From Acidobacteriota bacterium (GTDB lineage Bacteria; Acidobacteriota; Terriglobia; Acidiferrales; UBA7541): a stretch of DNA of 57,673 nt. The notes beneath the pieces were generated by a model that had not been told where the DNA came from, made no database searches, and saw only the letters and a program-made list of their open reading frames with translations. Position 1 is the stretch's first letter, and every line of letters begins with the position of its first letter. The position numbers and the translations under genes are program-made. The stretch covers positions 1 to 57,673 of the forward strand of contig JAKASX010000011.1 in the NCBI GenBank assembly GCA_021818865.1. The letters are read 5' to 3'. Positions 9,127 to 18,267 of the stretch are shown one piece after another.

Positions 9127-11247
9127 ATGAATTTCGAACTTTCCAGCGCGTTTTCGCCCCGCGGCGATCAACCGGAAGCGATCGAGCAGCTATCGCAGGG
9201 GATAGCAGCGGGATTGCCGCACCAGGTGCTGCTCGGCGTCACCGGTTCGGGCAAAACGTTCACCATGGCCAAGGTGATCGAGCGCGCAAACCGGCCGACG
9301 CTCGTTCTCGCGCACAACAAAACGCTCGCCGCGCAGCTCTATCACGAATTCCGGTCGTTTTTCCCGCGGAACGCCGTGGAATATTTCGTCAGCTATTACG
9401 ATTACTATCAGCCCGAAGCCTACATCGCCTCCAGCGACACCTACATCGAAAAGGAAGCGACGATCAACGACGAGCTCGATAAGCTTCGCTTGAGCGCCAC
9501 GCGGTCCCTCTTCGAGCGCCGCGACGTCGTTATCGTCGCATCCGTTTCCTGCATTTACGCCCTCGGCGATCCCGAGGAGTATTTCGCCATGCTCCTCACG
9601 CTCGATAAAGCGCAGGGGCTGGCGCGCGAATCTCTGCTCCGTAAACTCGTCGAGCTGCAATACGATCGTTCCGAGGATCTCCGCCGCGGCACTTTCCGCG
9701 TTCGCGGGGATCAGATCGAAATCTATCCCTCCTACGAAGACGTCGCGTATCGCCTGGAACTCTGGGGCGACCGCATCGAGCGCATCCGCCCGATGGACCC
9801 GCTCACCGGGCAGATCGTCGGCTCAGCCGAGCCTTCGCGGCTCACGCTCTATCCCAAATCGCATTACGTCATGCCGCCCGACCGCCGCGAGCGCGCCATT
9901 CAGGGCATTTTGCAGGAACTCGATTGGTGGCGCGGGGAACTCGAGCGGCAGGGAAAGATCGTGGAAGCCCAGCGGGTGTGGCAGCGGACGCGATTCGACA
10001 TCGAAATGATTCGCTCGATCGGCTATTGCCACGGCATCGAAAATTACGCGCGGCACATGTCCGGCCGTCTGCCCGGCGAAGCACCCGCGACGCTGTTCGA
10101 TTATTTTCCGTCCGATTTCCTGCTTTTCATCGACGAATCCCACCAAACCGTTCCGCAGCTCCACGCGATGTATCACGGCGATCGCTCGCGCAAGGAAACC
10201 CTGGTCGAATACGGTTTCCGTCTTCCTTCCGCGCTCGATAATCGCCCACTCACGTTCGAGGAGTTCGAGCACCGCGTCCACCAGGCGGTCTACGTTTCGG
10301 CCACGCCCGGCCCCTACGAACTCGAAAAAACGCAAGGCGCTTTCGCCGAGCAGGTGGTTCGTCCGACCGGCCTGCTCGATCCGGAAATCGAAGTGCGGCC
10401 CGTGCGCGGGCAGGTGGATGATCTCCTGGAGCAGATCCGCTTGCGCGCCGAGCGGAAACAGCGCGTCCTGGTGACCACGCTGACCAAACGCATGGCCGAG
10501 GATCTGGCAGAATATTTCACCGAAGTGGGCGTCCGCTGCCGTTACTTGCATTCGGAAATCGATACGCTCGAGCGCGTCCGCATCCTGCGCAATCTTCGCC
10601 GCGGTGCTTTCGACGTCCTCATCGGCATCAATCTGCTTCGCGAGGGCCTCGATCTGCCCGAAGTCTCCCTGGTCGCCATTCTCGACGCCGATAAGGAGGG
10701 CTATCTGCGCAGCGCAACCTCGCTCATCCAGACGATCGGCCGCTGCGCACGCCATCTGGACGCCCGCGCCATTCTTTACGCCGATCGCATCACCCGCTCC
10801 ATGCAGGAAGCGATGGACGAAACCTCGCGCCGGCGCATGAAGCAGCTCGCCTACAACCAGGAACACGGCATCACGCCCCGGTCCGTCGTCAAGGCGGTGG
10901 ATATGGAACTCGCCGCGATCGTCGAAGCCGATTACGTGCAGATCGCCGCCGATGATTCTCTGGTGGATGAATTTTCGACCGACGCCGAATTGCGCCAGGC
11001 CATCGCTTCGCTCGAGGAAAAAATGCGCGAAGCCGCCAAACAGTTCGAATTCGAGCGGGCGGCCCAGATCCGCGACCGCGTCCGCGCGCTCAAACAGCGC
11101 GTAATCGAATTGCCGGCAACGGGTTCCGGCTTCTCGACCGCTTCTATCCCCGCTCCGTCGCCGGAGTCCGCTCCCGAGGCCGTTGCGCCCGCGAACGCCG
11201 CGTCCTCATCCGCGCGCCGCCCGCATCCCCGCCGATCTCGGCCGTGA
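9127..11247 (+). CDS. uvrB: Excinuclease ABC subunit B
   Basis: 706 residues, usual length. UvrB is the damage-verifying helicase-like subunit of nucleotide excision repair, loading UvrC after UvrA2B scanning. Seen in order: Walker [13 protein letters not shown] near residue 40, the beta-hairpin [20 protein letters not shown], helicase motif [13 protein letters not shown], motif [27 protein letters not shown] in two pieces, motif VI in variant form ([19 protein letters not shown], where most UvrBs have GRAARN), and a C-terminal UVR domain ([21 protein letters not shown]) followed by a low-complexity Ala/Ser/Pro tail. ATG at 9127. It is monocistronic, with the toxin-antitoxin pair downstream. 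Confidence 0.98.
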   Translation: MNFELSSAFSPRGDQPEAIEQLSQGIAAGLPHQVLLGVTGSGKTFTMAKVIERANRPTLVLAHNKTLAAQLYHEFRSFFPRNAVEYFVSYYDYYQPEAYIASSDTYIEKEATINDELDKLRLSATRSLFERRDVVIVASVSCIYALGDPEEYFAMLLTLDKAQGLARESLLRKLVELQYDRSEDLRRGTFRVRGDQIEIYPSYEDVAYRLELWGDRIERIRPMDPLTGQIVGSAEPSRLTLYPKSHYVMPPDRRERAIQGILQELDWWRGELERQGKIVEAQRVWQRTRFDIEMIRSIGYCHGIENYARHMSGRLPGEAPATLFDYFPSDFLLFIDESHQTVPQLHAMYHGDRSRKETLVEYGFRLPSALDNRPLTFEEFEHRVHQAVYVSATPGPYELEKTQGAFAEQVVRPTGLLDPEIEVRPVRGQVDDLLEQIRLRAERKQRVLVTTLTKRMAEDLAEYFTEVGVRCRYLHSEIDTLERVRILRNLRRGAFDVLIGINLLREGLDLPEVSLVAILDADKEGYLRSATSLIQTIGRCARHLDARAILYADRITRSMQEAMDETSRRRMKQLAYNQEHGITPRSVVKAVDMELAAIVEADYVQIAADDSLVDEFSTDAELRQAIASLEEKMREAAKQFEFERAAQIRDRVRALKQRVIELPATGSGFSTASIPAPSPESAPEAVAPANAASSSARRPHPRRSRP

Positions 11248-11284
11248 ACGCCGTTCCCCGTCCCATCCCTCCGAACGGCAGCGG

Positions 11285-11315
11285 TATAGTGGAGGCGAAC
11301 TGATTAATTGGTTCG
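11285..11315 (+). promoter_or_regulatory. Promoter and palindromic operator of the Phd/PIN module
   Basis: TATAGT at 11285-11290 could be a -10 element. Directly downstream, 11296-11315 is an imperfect 20-base palindrome, CGAAC-TGATTAATTG-GTTCG, just before the ribosome site AAGGAG. Antitoxins of this type normally repress their own operon by binding such a palindrome; binding here is inferred. Confidence 0.5.
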
Positions 11316-11337
11316 CGCACGAGCAAGGAGATTTCGC

Positions 11338-11637
11338 ATGCCGAGCGCAAAGGCTGTGACCAGAATCGTTCCCGCCCTGACCGCCCGCACGCAATTCGGT
11401 CAGATCTTGAAAAGAGTCAGAACGAATCGCGAGCGGTTTGTCGTGGATCGGCGTGGCGAACCCCAGGCGGTAATCATGGGCGTCGAAGACTACCTGAGAA
11501 ATTTTGTGAAACGCCCGGCCGCTTTGAACCGGATCAGGCAGGAGGCCAAGGTGAAGCGCCTCGACCGGTTATCCTTGCGGGAAATTAACCTCGAAATTAC
11601 CGGGTATCGCCGGAAGCGGCGCCGTGCACGCGGTTAG
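11338..11637 (+). CDS. Type II antitoxin, Phd/YefM-like
   Basis: 99 residues from ATG 11338, preceded by AAGGAG at a 7-base spacing. The sequence TRIVPALTARTQFGQILKRV followed by RFVVDRRGEPQAVIMGVEDY matches the Phd/YefM fold: a beta-alpha DNA-binding N-terminus, the DRRGEPQAVIMG strand pair and a basic C-terminal tail. Such antitoxins bind and silence the partner toxin and autorepress the operon. The downstream PIN gene begins inside this gene (14-base overlap), which supports translational coupling. Confidence 0.85.
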   Translation: MPSAKAVTRIVPALTARTQFGQILKRVRTNRERFVVDRRGEPQAVIMGVEDYLRNFVKRPAALNRIRQEAKVKRLDRLSLREINLEITGYRRKRRRARG

Positions 11638-12043
11638 CGCCGTCCTCGACACCGACGTCATTATCTCGGCCCATCTCAAACCGGAAGGCCGCGAAGCGCT
11701 CATTCTCGACCTTGCGCTATGCCGGCGTTTCGGCCTCGCTGTCTCCGAGCCGCTTCTCGAAGAATACGAAGGTGTGCTGCGCTGCCCGCGCTTCGGCTTC
11801 GATCCTCGGGATGTCGCGCGCTCGCTTCGTGCCATCCGCCGCGTTGCGGTGCTCTTTCACCCTCGGGAACTTCTGAAGGTTACTCGCGACCCGGACGACA
11901 ACATGATCCTCGAGTGCGCAGTGGAAGCGGGAGCGGAATTCGTCGTCACCGGCAACACGCGCCACTTTCCCAGCCGGTTGCGAAGCCTGCAAATCCTGGC
12001 GCCGCGTCACTTCCTCATCGTTCTCGCCGCTCGTCTGGAGTAG
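11624..12043 (+). CDS. PIN-domain toxin (COG1569-type)
   Basis: 139 residues from a GTG start inside the antitoxin frame. PIN toxins are Mg2+-dependent RNases. Acidic residues expected for the active site are visible in VLDTDVIISAHLK, in SEPLLEEYEGVLRC, and in TRDPDDNMILECAVEAGAEF with the downstream VVTGNTRHF motif typical of the 'putative toxin-antitoxin system toxin component, PIN family' group. It pairs with the Phd-like antitoxin, a combination found in many genomes. Cellular target unknown. Confidence 0.88.
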   Translation: MHAVSAVLDTDVIISAHLKPEGREALILDLALCRRFGLAVSEPLLEEYEGVLRCPRFGFDPRDVARSLRAIRRVAVLFHPRELLKVTRDPDDNMILECAVEAGAEFVVTGNTRHFPSRLRSLQILAPRHFLIVLAARLE

Positions 12044-12063
12044 CGCCTTGCCCGGGTCGCCGA

Positions 12064-12116
12064 GCCTGGGTAACGCCGAGCTTTAGCGCGGCTAGCATCG
12101 CTGCTCGTTACCAGGC
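12064..12116. repeat. Intergenic inverted repeat with CTTTAGCGCGGC core
   Basis: GCCTGGGTAACG at one end pairs with CGTTACCAGGC at the other, enclosing GCCGAGCTTTAGCGCGGC. The core resembles the GGGCTTTAGC unit near 51120 and the GGGCTGAAGCCCGG unit at 49633. It lies between the convergent PIN toxin and bacterioferritin genes and may also act as a bidirectional terminator. Confidence 0.55.
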
Positions 12117-12125
12117 TGTCGGCGT

Positions 12126-12605
12126 CTAATCTTCTTCTTCGCTGATCTGCTGGCTCAAATAGCGCTCGTAGCCCAGTTCCTTCATCTGATGCACCTGCGC
12201 TTCGAGCCAATCCACGTGCCCTTCTTCGTCTTTCAGCAGGCGTTCGAAAAGTTCCCGGCTCGCATTGTCGCCTTCCTGGCGCGCCAGTTCCGCCGAGCGG
12301 TTGTACAGGGCCACGGCGCTGACTTCCAGCTTCAAATCGCTTTCCAGCTGTTCCTTCACGTTCTTCCCGACGGTCAGTTGCAGCGGCTTCGTCAGGTTCG
12401 GCGCGCCATCCAGGAACAGAATCCTCTCGATGAGCGCCTCGGCGTGTTTCATTTCGCCGATCGACTGCTTTTTGATGAACTCGCCCAGCCGGTTGTAATG
12501 CCAGTTCTCGCACATTTCCGAGTGGAGAATGTACTGGCTGATCGCCACGAGTTCCTCATGCAGCGCCTCGTTGAGCGCCTCGATCACCTTCGCGTTGCCT
12601 TTCAT
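12126..12605 (-). CDS. bfr: Bacterioferritin
   Basis: 159 residues from ATG 12605, which is preceded by GGGAGG at 9 bases; a start 12 codons upstream is disfavoured. Bacterioferritin is a 24-mer iron store with haem. All di-iron ferroxidase ligands are in place by counting: Glu18, Glu51, His54, Glu94, Glu127 and His130, and Met52, the haem axial ligand, is present in GEMKHAE. This is a full, canonical Bfr rather than a Dps or plain ferritin. No bfd-like ferredoxin gene is next to it. Confidence 0.97.
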   Translation of the reverse strand: MKGNAKVIEALNEALHEELVAISQYILHSEMCENWHYNRLGEFIKKQSIGEMKHAEALIERILFLDGAPNLTKPLQLTVGKNVKEQLESDLKLEVSAVALYNRSAELARQEGDNASRELFERLLKDEEGHVDWLEAQVHQMKELGYERYLSQQISEEED

Positions 12606-12663
12606 TTTTGGAAAGCCTCCCTTCCTCTCGAAATCGTGCATCCCACCCTCAACCGCCTGACTC

Positions 12664-15081
12664 TCACTCCCGATCCAGCACGCTGCGCACTTTCCGCGCC
12701 AGATTTTGCCACGTATACGGCTTTTCGAGGAACGATCGCTCGATCGCCTCCTGATCCTCGTCCCGCAGGATCGTACCCGAGTAGCCGGACGTGTACAGCA
12801 CTTTCAGCGTGGGCTGCGCCGAGACCAGACGTTCCGCCAGTTCGCGCCCGTTCATTCCCGGCATCACCAGGTCGGTGAGCAGCAGGTCGATTCGACCGCC
12901 GTGCTTCTCAGCTGCTTCCATCGCCTCTTTCGCGTCGCCGGCCGCCAGCACGGTGTAGCCGATTCGTTTCAAAAATTCCGTCGTCACGCGGCGCAGCAAT
13001 CCGGAATCCTCCACGAGCAACACCGTCTCTTTTCCTCGGGGCAATTCCTCTTCCACTTCGCGCGCTTCCCCGCCTTCCTGGGAAATTTCCGCCACCGGCA
13101 GGTAAATCTTGAAAACAGTTCCGTGTCCCGGCTCGCTGTAGACCCACACGCCTCCGCCGATCGCCCGCACCACGCCGTAGACCGTCGCCAGACCCATCCC
13201 GGTTCCTTTGCCCATCTCCTTGGTGGTGAAAAACGGCTCGAAAATCCGCGAAAGCGTTTCCGCCGCCATCCCCGGCCCGTTGTCGGCCACCGACAGCAGC
13301 ACGTAGCGTCCCGGATGCAGTCCCGGATGGCTTGCTTCGCACGATTCGTCGAGCGTCTTGTTTGCCGTTTCGATCCGCACGCGCCCGCCCTGGGGCATGG
13401 CGTCGCGCGCGTTCACCACCAGATTCAGAATGAGTTGCAGCAGATGGCTGGGATCGGCGCGTATCGCTGACAGGTCGGGAGCCAGCACCGCGTGCAAAAC
13501 GATCTGCGGTCCGGCGAGCCTTCGCAGCAGGTTCTGAAAACCGTTGATCACCGCGTTCAGGTTCACCACCCGCGCGTCCACCGGCTGTTGCCGGCTGAAA
13601 ATCAGCAGTTGCCGCGTCAGCGCCGCCGCCCGTTCGCTGGCTTCCTTGATCTCCTCAATCGCCGCCCGCTGTTCCTTGCTCAACCCCTTTTCCGCCAGCG
13701 CCAGTTCCGCGTCGCCCAGCACCACGCCGAGCAGGTTGTTGAAATCGTGCGCGATTCCGCCCGCCAATCGCCCGATCGCCTCCATTTTCTGCGATTGCCA
13801 CAATTGGCGTTGCAGCCGTTTCCGTTCGCTGATATCGCGCGCGATCGTCGCGGCACCCACGGTCTCTCCATCGGGTCCGCGCACCGGGAAAATCGAAAGC
13901 GAAATCTCCACTTCCCGCCCGTCCTTGTGCCGGCGCGTCGTTTCGAACGTTCCGACTCGTTCGCTGCGGCGGATTCGTTCGAGGAGTTGCGCCGCTTCCT
14001 CTTGCCGGCTATCCGGCGCCAGCATTCTGGCGTGCTGCCCCAGCACCTCCGCCGCGGAATACCCGTAAATCCGCTCCGCGCCCGCGTTCCAACTGGTGAC
14101 GGTGCCATCGAGCGTCAATCCGATGATCCCCTCTTCCGAGGATTCCACGATCGCCGCCAGTTGCCGCATCGCCGCTTCCGATCGCCGCCGCTCGGTCACG
14201 TCTTCGCCCGAGCTCAGCGTTCCCAGCACCACGCCGCTCTCGTCGCGAATCATCTGATTGCGCCACGCGATGAGCCGCTCCTCGCCGCCGCGCGTCAGCA
14301 CCGGCTGCTCCGCCGATTCCACGTTTCTCCCGGAAACGATATTCTCGAAAAGGTACTTCACGCCGTTCCGGTATCGGACCGGCAGGCACGTCTCGAACCA
14401 ATCCTTGCCCACCAGTTCGTCTTCCTGGTAGCCCAGCGTTTCGAGCCCCTTCCGGTTGATCAGCGTCACGCGCCCGCCGCGGTCGAGCGCCACCAAAATC
14501 ACGCCGGCGATGTCGAGATAGCTGCGCGCGCGGTCCCGTTCCCGCGCCAGTTCCACCTGCGCCTGCTTCCGGTCGCCGATTTCCGATTCCAGCGCCCGAA
14601 TCGCTTTCGCCAGCGCCTCGGTCCGTTCCTCCACGCGCGATTCCAGCTCTTCTTTCGCGTTCCGCAGCTCCTCTTCCAGCCGCTTTCGCCCGCTGATGTC
14701 GCGAATCGTGCTGAGCACCTGCAGCCCTTCCGACGCGCGGATGGGGCTCAAGCTGATTTCCACCGGAAACTCGCTGCCATCTTTCCGCCGCGCTCTCAAT
14801 GCCAGGCCTTCGCCCATCGGCCGCACCCGCGGCCGCGCCGCGAAGTCCATCCGGCGGTCTACGTGCGTCCGGCGCATGCCCTCCGGCACCAGAATTTCCA
14901 CCGGTTGCCCCAGGAGTTCCTCGCGCCGATAGCCGAACAGGCTCTCCGTCTGCCCGTTAATCAGCAGGATCTCTCCCGTCTCGTCCGTAACGACGATCGC
15001 GTCTGGCGCCGATTCGAAGAGCGCGCGGAAACGGTCATCCATGAAACTGGGCACCGGCGGTTTCTCCTTCGCCTTTGCCAA
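12664..15081 (-). CDS. Hybrid sensor histidine kinase with three PAS domains and receiver
   Basis: 805 residues, no membrane segment, so cytoplasmic. Order: PAS 1 (about 15-130, [20 protein letters not shown]), coiled coil (about 130-185), PAS 2 (about 185-305), PAS 3 (about 305-430, [17 protein letters not shown]), HisKA-type dimerisation domain with phospho-acceptor His in [12 protein letters not shown], HATPase (N box [11 protein letters not shown] boxes VADNGPGMA and [13 protein letters not shown]), and a C-terminal receiver whose Asp at about 737 sits in [13 protein letters not shown]. The AHDFNN variant of the H box is typical of PAS hybrid kinases. No response regulator with an output domain lies nearby, so the pathway cannot be read from context. 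Confidence 0.94.
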   Translation of the reverse strand: MAKAKEKPPVPSFMDDRFRALFESAPDAIVVTDETGEILLINGQTESLFGYRREELLGQPVEILVPEGMRRTHVDRRMDFAARPRVRPMGEGLALRARRKDGSEFPVEISLSPIRASEGLQVLSTIRDISGRKRLEEELRNAKEELESRVEERTEALAKAIRALESEIGDRKQAQVELARERDRARSYLDIAGVILVALDRGGRVTLINRKGLETLGYQEDELVGKDWFETCLPVRYRNGVKYLFENIVSGRNVESAEQPVLTRGGEERLIAWRNQMIRDESGVVLGTLSSGEDVTERRRSEAAMRQLAAIVESSEEGIIGLTLDGTVTSWNAGAERIYGYSAAEVLGQHARMLAPDSRQEEAAQLLERIRRSERVGTFETTRRHKDGREVEISLSIFPVRGPDGETVGAATIARDISERKRLQRQLWQSQKMEAIGRLAGGIAHDFNNLLGVVLGDAELALAEKGLSKEQRAAIEEIKEASERAAALTRQLLIFSRQQPVDARVVNLNAVINGFQNLLRRLAGPQIVLHAVLAPDLSAIRADPSHLLQLILNLVVNARDAMPQGGRVRIETANKTLDESCEASHPGLHPGRYVLLSVADNGPGMAAETLSRIFEPFFTTKEMGKGTGMGLATVYGVVRAIGGGVWVYSEPGHGTVFKIYLPVAEISQEGGEAREVEEELPRGKETVLLVEDSGLLRRVTTEFLKRIGYTVLAAGDAKEAMEAAEKHGGRIDLLLTDLVMPGMNGRELAERLVSAQPTLKVLYTSGYSGTILRDEDQEAIERSFLEKPYTWQNLARKVRSVLDRE

Positions 15082-15499
15082 TTTGACTGGGAGCGGGGAA
15101 CGGCATCGTCAAAATGGGCACTAAGGTCGCGTGACCCGAGTGTATTGGCTGATTCCGCCGGCGTCAACGGCTCCGGTCTCGCCCGGCGGAGGGCTGAAGG
15201 GAGATAACCGCTTCGTCACAAGCGCCGCCGGTCCCTGATCTTTTCTCCGTCTGGGGGAAGGGATTTTCACGATGGAGTCGTTCGACCATTGGGACGTGGG
15301 TGGGGAGAGCGTCCATTAGCCTGCTCGACCTGTACCCTACCTAAAACCTCCAAACGATCGTTTTCTGTTTCCAAAGCCGAGGCGAGCGAGCCAGGAAGCG
15401 TGCTGTACCCGCATTCGGGCACGGGCGTGACAGTGGCCCTTGCCGGCGCGGGCATTACAAGCGTGCCGTGTAGGCGGCCTGTGTCCAAGGAGGGGGACG
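15082..15499. other. Gene-free leader region between the histidine kinase and Flp pilin genes
   Basis: 418 bases between divergent genes. No convincing coding frame or known RNA. It must hold both promoters, but no strong -10/-35 pair was identified. Confidence 0.5.
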
Positions 15500-15649
15500 A
15501 TGAAAAACAAGTTCCGCCGGTTGTGGAAAGACGAATCCGGGGAAGACCTGATTGAGTATTCGCTCCTGGTGGTACTGATTGCGCTGATTGCTGTGTCGGC
15601 GGTGGCAATTGTGGGGTTGGCTGTATCGGACGCCTTCGCCAGTTTTTGA
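15500..15649 (+). CDS. Flp/Fap-type pilin
   Basis: 49 residues from ATG 15500, preceded by a strong AAGGAGGGGG ribosome site. The peptide MKNKFRRLWKDESGEDLIEY, then a hydrophobic helix LLVVLIALIAVSAVAIVGLA, matches the Flp pilin family: a basic leader, Gly-Glu processing site region (SGEDLIEY with the conserved Glu and Tyr), and a single alpha-helix. Flp pilins are processed by a TadV-type peptidase and assembled by a Tad secretion system. No tad genes lie near, so it is an orphan pilin in this window. Confidence 0.92.
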   Translation: MKNKFRRLWKDESGEDLIEYSLLVVLIALIAVSAVAIVGLAVSDAFASF

Positions 15650-15768
15650 AAACGGGAGGACACGGCTTTTCGAAGGCTCGGGCAAGGGAAGCCTGATCGG
15701 TCGGCGCGCGGGCGGGCGTTCTGATTTCGAGGTTGATACCGGAGCGCCGGGAACCGGGCGGGAATTGG

Positions 15769-16926
15769 CTAGACCGAGCCGCGCTTCAGCTCGTCGAGCG
15801 GATAAAAGGTATCGCGCCAGACGATCCCGCCACGCCAGAGCGTCACCACCATGGACCGGATGGCGATCCATGCAAAGACAAGCGCCCCAAACGGATGCGC
15901 CAGCCCGTATAGCGGCGATTCCGCGCCCGAGCCGCGGAGCACGGCGATATTGAACAGAATCGCTCCCGCCGACGCCGCAACCGCCAGCCAGAACGCCAGT
16001 CCGTGCGTGAACGCGAGCGCGAGGAAGGGAACCACGCTCAAAATCATCACCGCCAAGAACGTTCCCACCGCTTTCCAGACGTGGAAACTCATTCCCGCGA
16101 ACATATTCTTGGTGAGCCCACGGGTGATATTTCCCAAACCCTCCTGCCAGCGAATGTGCAGGAAATCCCCACTAATTCCGACGCTCGATCGGTACCCGGC
16201 GCGTTTCACCATTTTCCCCAGTTTCATGTCGTCCACGACTTCCATCGCCAGCCGCTTGTGTCCGCCCGCCGCTTCGTACGCCGACCGCCGCACCAGCTGA
16301 AACGCGCCGATGCCCATATAGCTTCCCGCCGCCGGCTTGTCCACCAGCCACGGCCGTATGCCGAGCAGAAACGCGAGCGCGATGTAGCTGAGCGCCGCGT
16401 GCTCCCAGAATCCGCGCATGTCGAGCGTGGCGATGAGCGTCAGGTGGTCGAGTTTGCGCTCGCGCACCAGCCGCAGCGCCCGCGAAACCGTTTCGGGATG
16501 GAATCGCACGTCGGCGTCGGTGAAGAGCAGCCATTCGCCCTGCGATTTTTCGTAAGCCATTTCGAGCGCGTGCGGCTTGCCCATCCATCCCGCCGGCAAT
16601 TCGCGCACGTGTACCACGCGCAGCCCCGGATTTCGCGCAGCGAAATCGTCCAGAATCGCTCCCGTCGCGTCCTGCGAGCGGTCGTCCACGGCGATCACTT
16701 CATGCGGCACGCCCGTTTGCCCGAGCATCGTCGGCAGGGCTTCGGGCAGCTTTTCCGCCTCGTCCCGCGCCGCCACCAGCACCGACACCATTGGCGTTTT
16801 CTCGCCGGTTTCCGGCGCGTAGTCGCCCAGCCGGGGAATTTCCCGGATGCGAAGCTGGCAATAGCCGCCGTAAAAAATCCAGAATCCGGCGACCACCCCC
16901 AGCAGGATGGTCCAGAACAAGTTCAC
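15769..16926 (-). CDS. Membrane-bound family 2 glycosyltransferase
   Basis: 385 residues. One N-terminal membrane helix (about 4-22), a GT-A domain in residues about 45-280 and three C-terminal helices (about 285-365). Family marks: VSVLVAARDEAEKLPEAL, VDDRSQDAT, the DADV metal-binding motif in WLLFTDADVRF, and IRWQEG, a QxxRW-like motif. The arrangement resembles HpnB/CrtQ-like transferases acting on lipid-linked or isoprenoid acceptors, but no hopanoid or carotenoid genes are adjacent and the acceptor is unknown. It is divergent from the DUF2520 gene with only 44 bases between starts. Confidence 0.88.
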   Translation of the reverse strand: MNLFWTILLGVVAGFWIFYGGYCQLRIREIPRLGDYAPETGEKTPMVSVLVAARDEAEKLPEALPTMLGQTGVPHEVIAVDDRSQDATGAILDDFAARNPGLRVVHVRELPAGWMGKPHALEMAYEKSQGEWLLFTDADVRFHPETVSRALRLVRERKLDHLTLIATLDMRGFWEHAALSYIALAFLLGIRPWLVDKPAAGSYMGIGAFQLVRRSAYEAAGGHKRLAMEVVDDMKLGKMVKRAGYRSSVGISGDFLHIRWQEGLGNITRGLTKNMFAGMSFHVWKAVGTFLAVMILSVVPFLALAFTHGLAFWLAVAASAGAILFNIAVLRGSGAESPLYGLAHPFGALVFAWIAIRSMVVTLWRGGIVWRDTFYPLDELKRGSV

Positions 16927-16970
16927 GCGAAGTTTTGAAAGCGGCCGAAGCGAGTTATGCTACCACAGCC

Positions 16971-17798
16971 ATGAAGAGGACGCTGGCAATCGTCGGGGCC
17001 GGGCGAGTCGGCCGGGCGCTCGGCCGCCGCCTCGCCGAGCGCGGCTGGGCCGTCGGCGCCGTCGTCGCTCGTTCGCAATCATCTGCCCGCGCCGCCGTTC
17101 GCGCCATCGGAGCGGGCACGCCGTACCGCACGCTCGTTCCCGAAATCCTGCGCGCGCGTCTGATTCTCCTCGCCGTTCCCGACGACGCCATCCCGTCCGT
17201 CGCGCGGCGTCTCGCCAAACTTGCCTCGCGGGAAAATCTCGCCGGCCGCGTGGTGCTCCACACCAGCGGGGCCGTGCCCAGCGCCGCGCTCGCTCCGTTG
17301 GCTTCGCGTGGCGCTTCCGTCGCCTCCATGCATCCCTTGCAAACCTTCGCGCCCGGCGTCCGCTCGCGCCTCGCCGGCGTCACGTTTGCCATCGAAGGCC
17401 AACCCTCCGCCTGCCGTCTGGCTCGCCGTTTGGCGCGCGAGCTCGGCGCGAAACCCGTCCTCATCCATCCCGAAGCGAAAGCGCTTTATCATGCCGCAGG
17501 CGCATTCGCCTCGCCGCATCTTTTGGCCGCGCTAGCCGCCGGCGGGGCCATGCTTGAAAAAGCGGGTTTCCGCGAGCGCGACGCGCGAGCCGCGCTGCTT
17601 CGCCTCGCACGCCAGACGCTCGAAAATTACGAGCGTCTCGGCGCCCGCCGCTCCTGGACCGGTCCCGTCTCCCGCGGCGACCGCTCCACCATCCGCCGCC
17701 ACGAAGCCGCGCTCAAAAAACTCCGCGCCGAATTCCGCGCCGCCTATCGCGCCCTCACCAATCTTCAGCTACGCCTCCTCCGCACCCCATCCAGTTAG
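16971..17798 (+). CDS. Rossmann-like plus DUF2520 domain protein
   Basis: 275 residues from ATG 16971. An N-terminal nucleotide-binding fold with AIVGAGRVGRALGRRLAERG (GxGxxG), then the strand LILLAVPDDAIPSVARRL, HTSGAVPSAAL and SMHPLQTFA, the signature of the 'Rossmann-like/DUF2520' family related to ketopantoate reductase-type and pyrroline-5-carboxylate reductase-like proteins. The C-terminal helical DUF2520 part contains KALYHAAGAFASPHLLAAL. Function not established; in some genomes it neighbours pantothenate genes, but not here. Confidence 0.87.
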   Translation: MKRTLAIVGAGRVGRALGRRLAERGWAVGAVVARSQSSARAAVRAIGAGTPYRTLVPEILRARLILLAVPDDAIPSVARRLAKLASRENLAGRVVLHTSGAVPSAALAPLASRGASVASMHPLQTFAPGVRSRLAGVTFAIEGQPSACRLARRLARELGAKPVLIHPEAKALYHAAGAFASPHLLAALAAGGAMLEKAGFRERDARAALLRLARQTLENYERLGARRSWTGPVSRGDRSTIRRHEAALKKLRAEFRAAYRALTNLQLRLLRTPSS

Positions 17799-17822
17799 CC
17801 AGCGGCTGTCTTCCACATTCCC

Positions 17823-17896
17823 TACTGCCCGTGGCAGGGGTGAGTCCCGCAGGGGCAACCGGGACGCGCAACCCGCGTTTCAAACCCGCCCCTACG
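17823..17896. repeat. GGGGCGGGTTT-type palindromic repeat, degenerate copy
   Basis: Contains GTGGCAGGGGTGAGTCCCGC, GGGGCAACCGGGACGCGCAA and CCCGCGTTTCAAACCCGCCCCTACGG in overlapping order, the last matching the elements at 33896, 33964 and 34071. Confidence 0.6.
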
Positions 17897-18003
17897 GCTT
17901 TCCGCGCTTCGTGGCACCGGCCATCAACCAAACGGCAGCAGTAGGAAAATGCGGCGGCAGCGGCGGTGGCACCGGTTTCAGGGCTAGTGTGACAATTCGC
18001 AAG

Positions 18004-18102
18004 TGCTGCCCTCAGCGGCTGAAGCCGCATTGGTGTGTGAGCGTTTGCGGCACGGCTGAAGCCGTGCCCTTCCGAAAAACCTGGCTGCCACACAGACTCT
18101 TC
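18004..18102. repeat. Dispersed nested palindromic repeat, family A copy 2 (short form)
   Basis: The simplest form of the family: palindrome 1 GCGGCTGAAGCCGC and palindrome 2 GGCACGGCTGAAGCCGTGCC, followed by CTTCCGAAAAACCTGGCTG and CACACAGACTCTTC. It lacks the inserted inner hairpins of the copies at 3107 and 41699. It lies in the 469-base gap before the M16 peptidase pair. Confidence 0.88.
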
Positions 18103-18267
18103 AGCCGGCGCTCGCATGTGGTCCACGTCCCTTTTTTGCCGCCCGGGAGGGGCGGTTTTCAAGTCCACCCCGGTTCTTTCGCATTCCACATCTCTTTTGC
18201 CAATGTTCGCTCCGATTGCATCGCTGCTGTTACACTTCGCTTTCTGATTCCGCACCAGGAGGCGCAT

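Noticed and set aside
13492-15207. 571-codon plus-strand frame across the histidine kinase
   Set aside because: Arg/Phe/Pro-rich shadow product without a recognisable domain.
17554-18267. Upstream extension of the first M16 gene through the repeat
   Set aside because: Runs through repeat sequence and the DUF2520 gene; the TTG at 18268 has the ribosome site and the normal family N-terminus.
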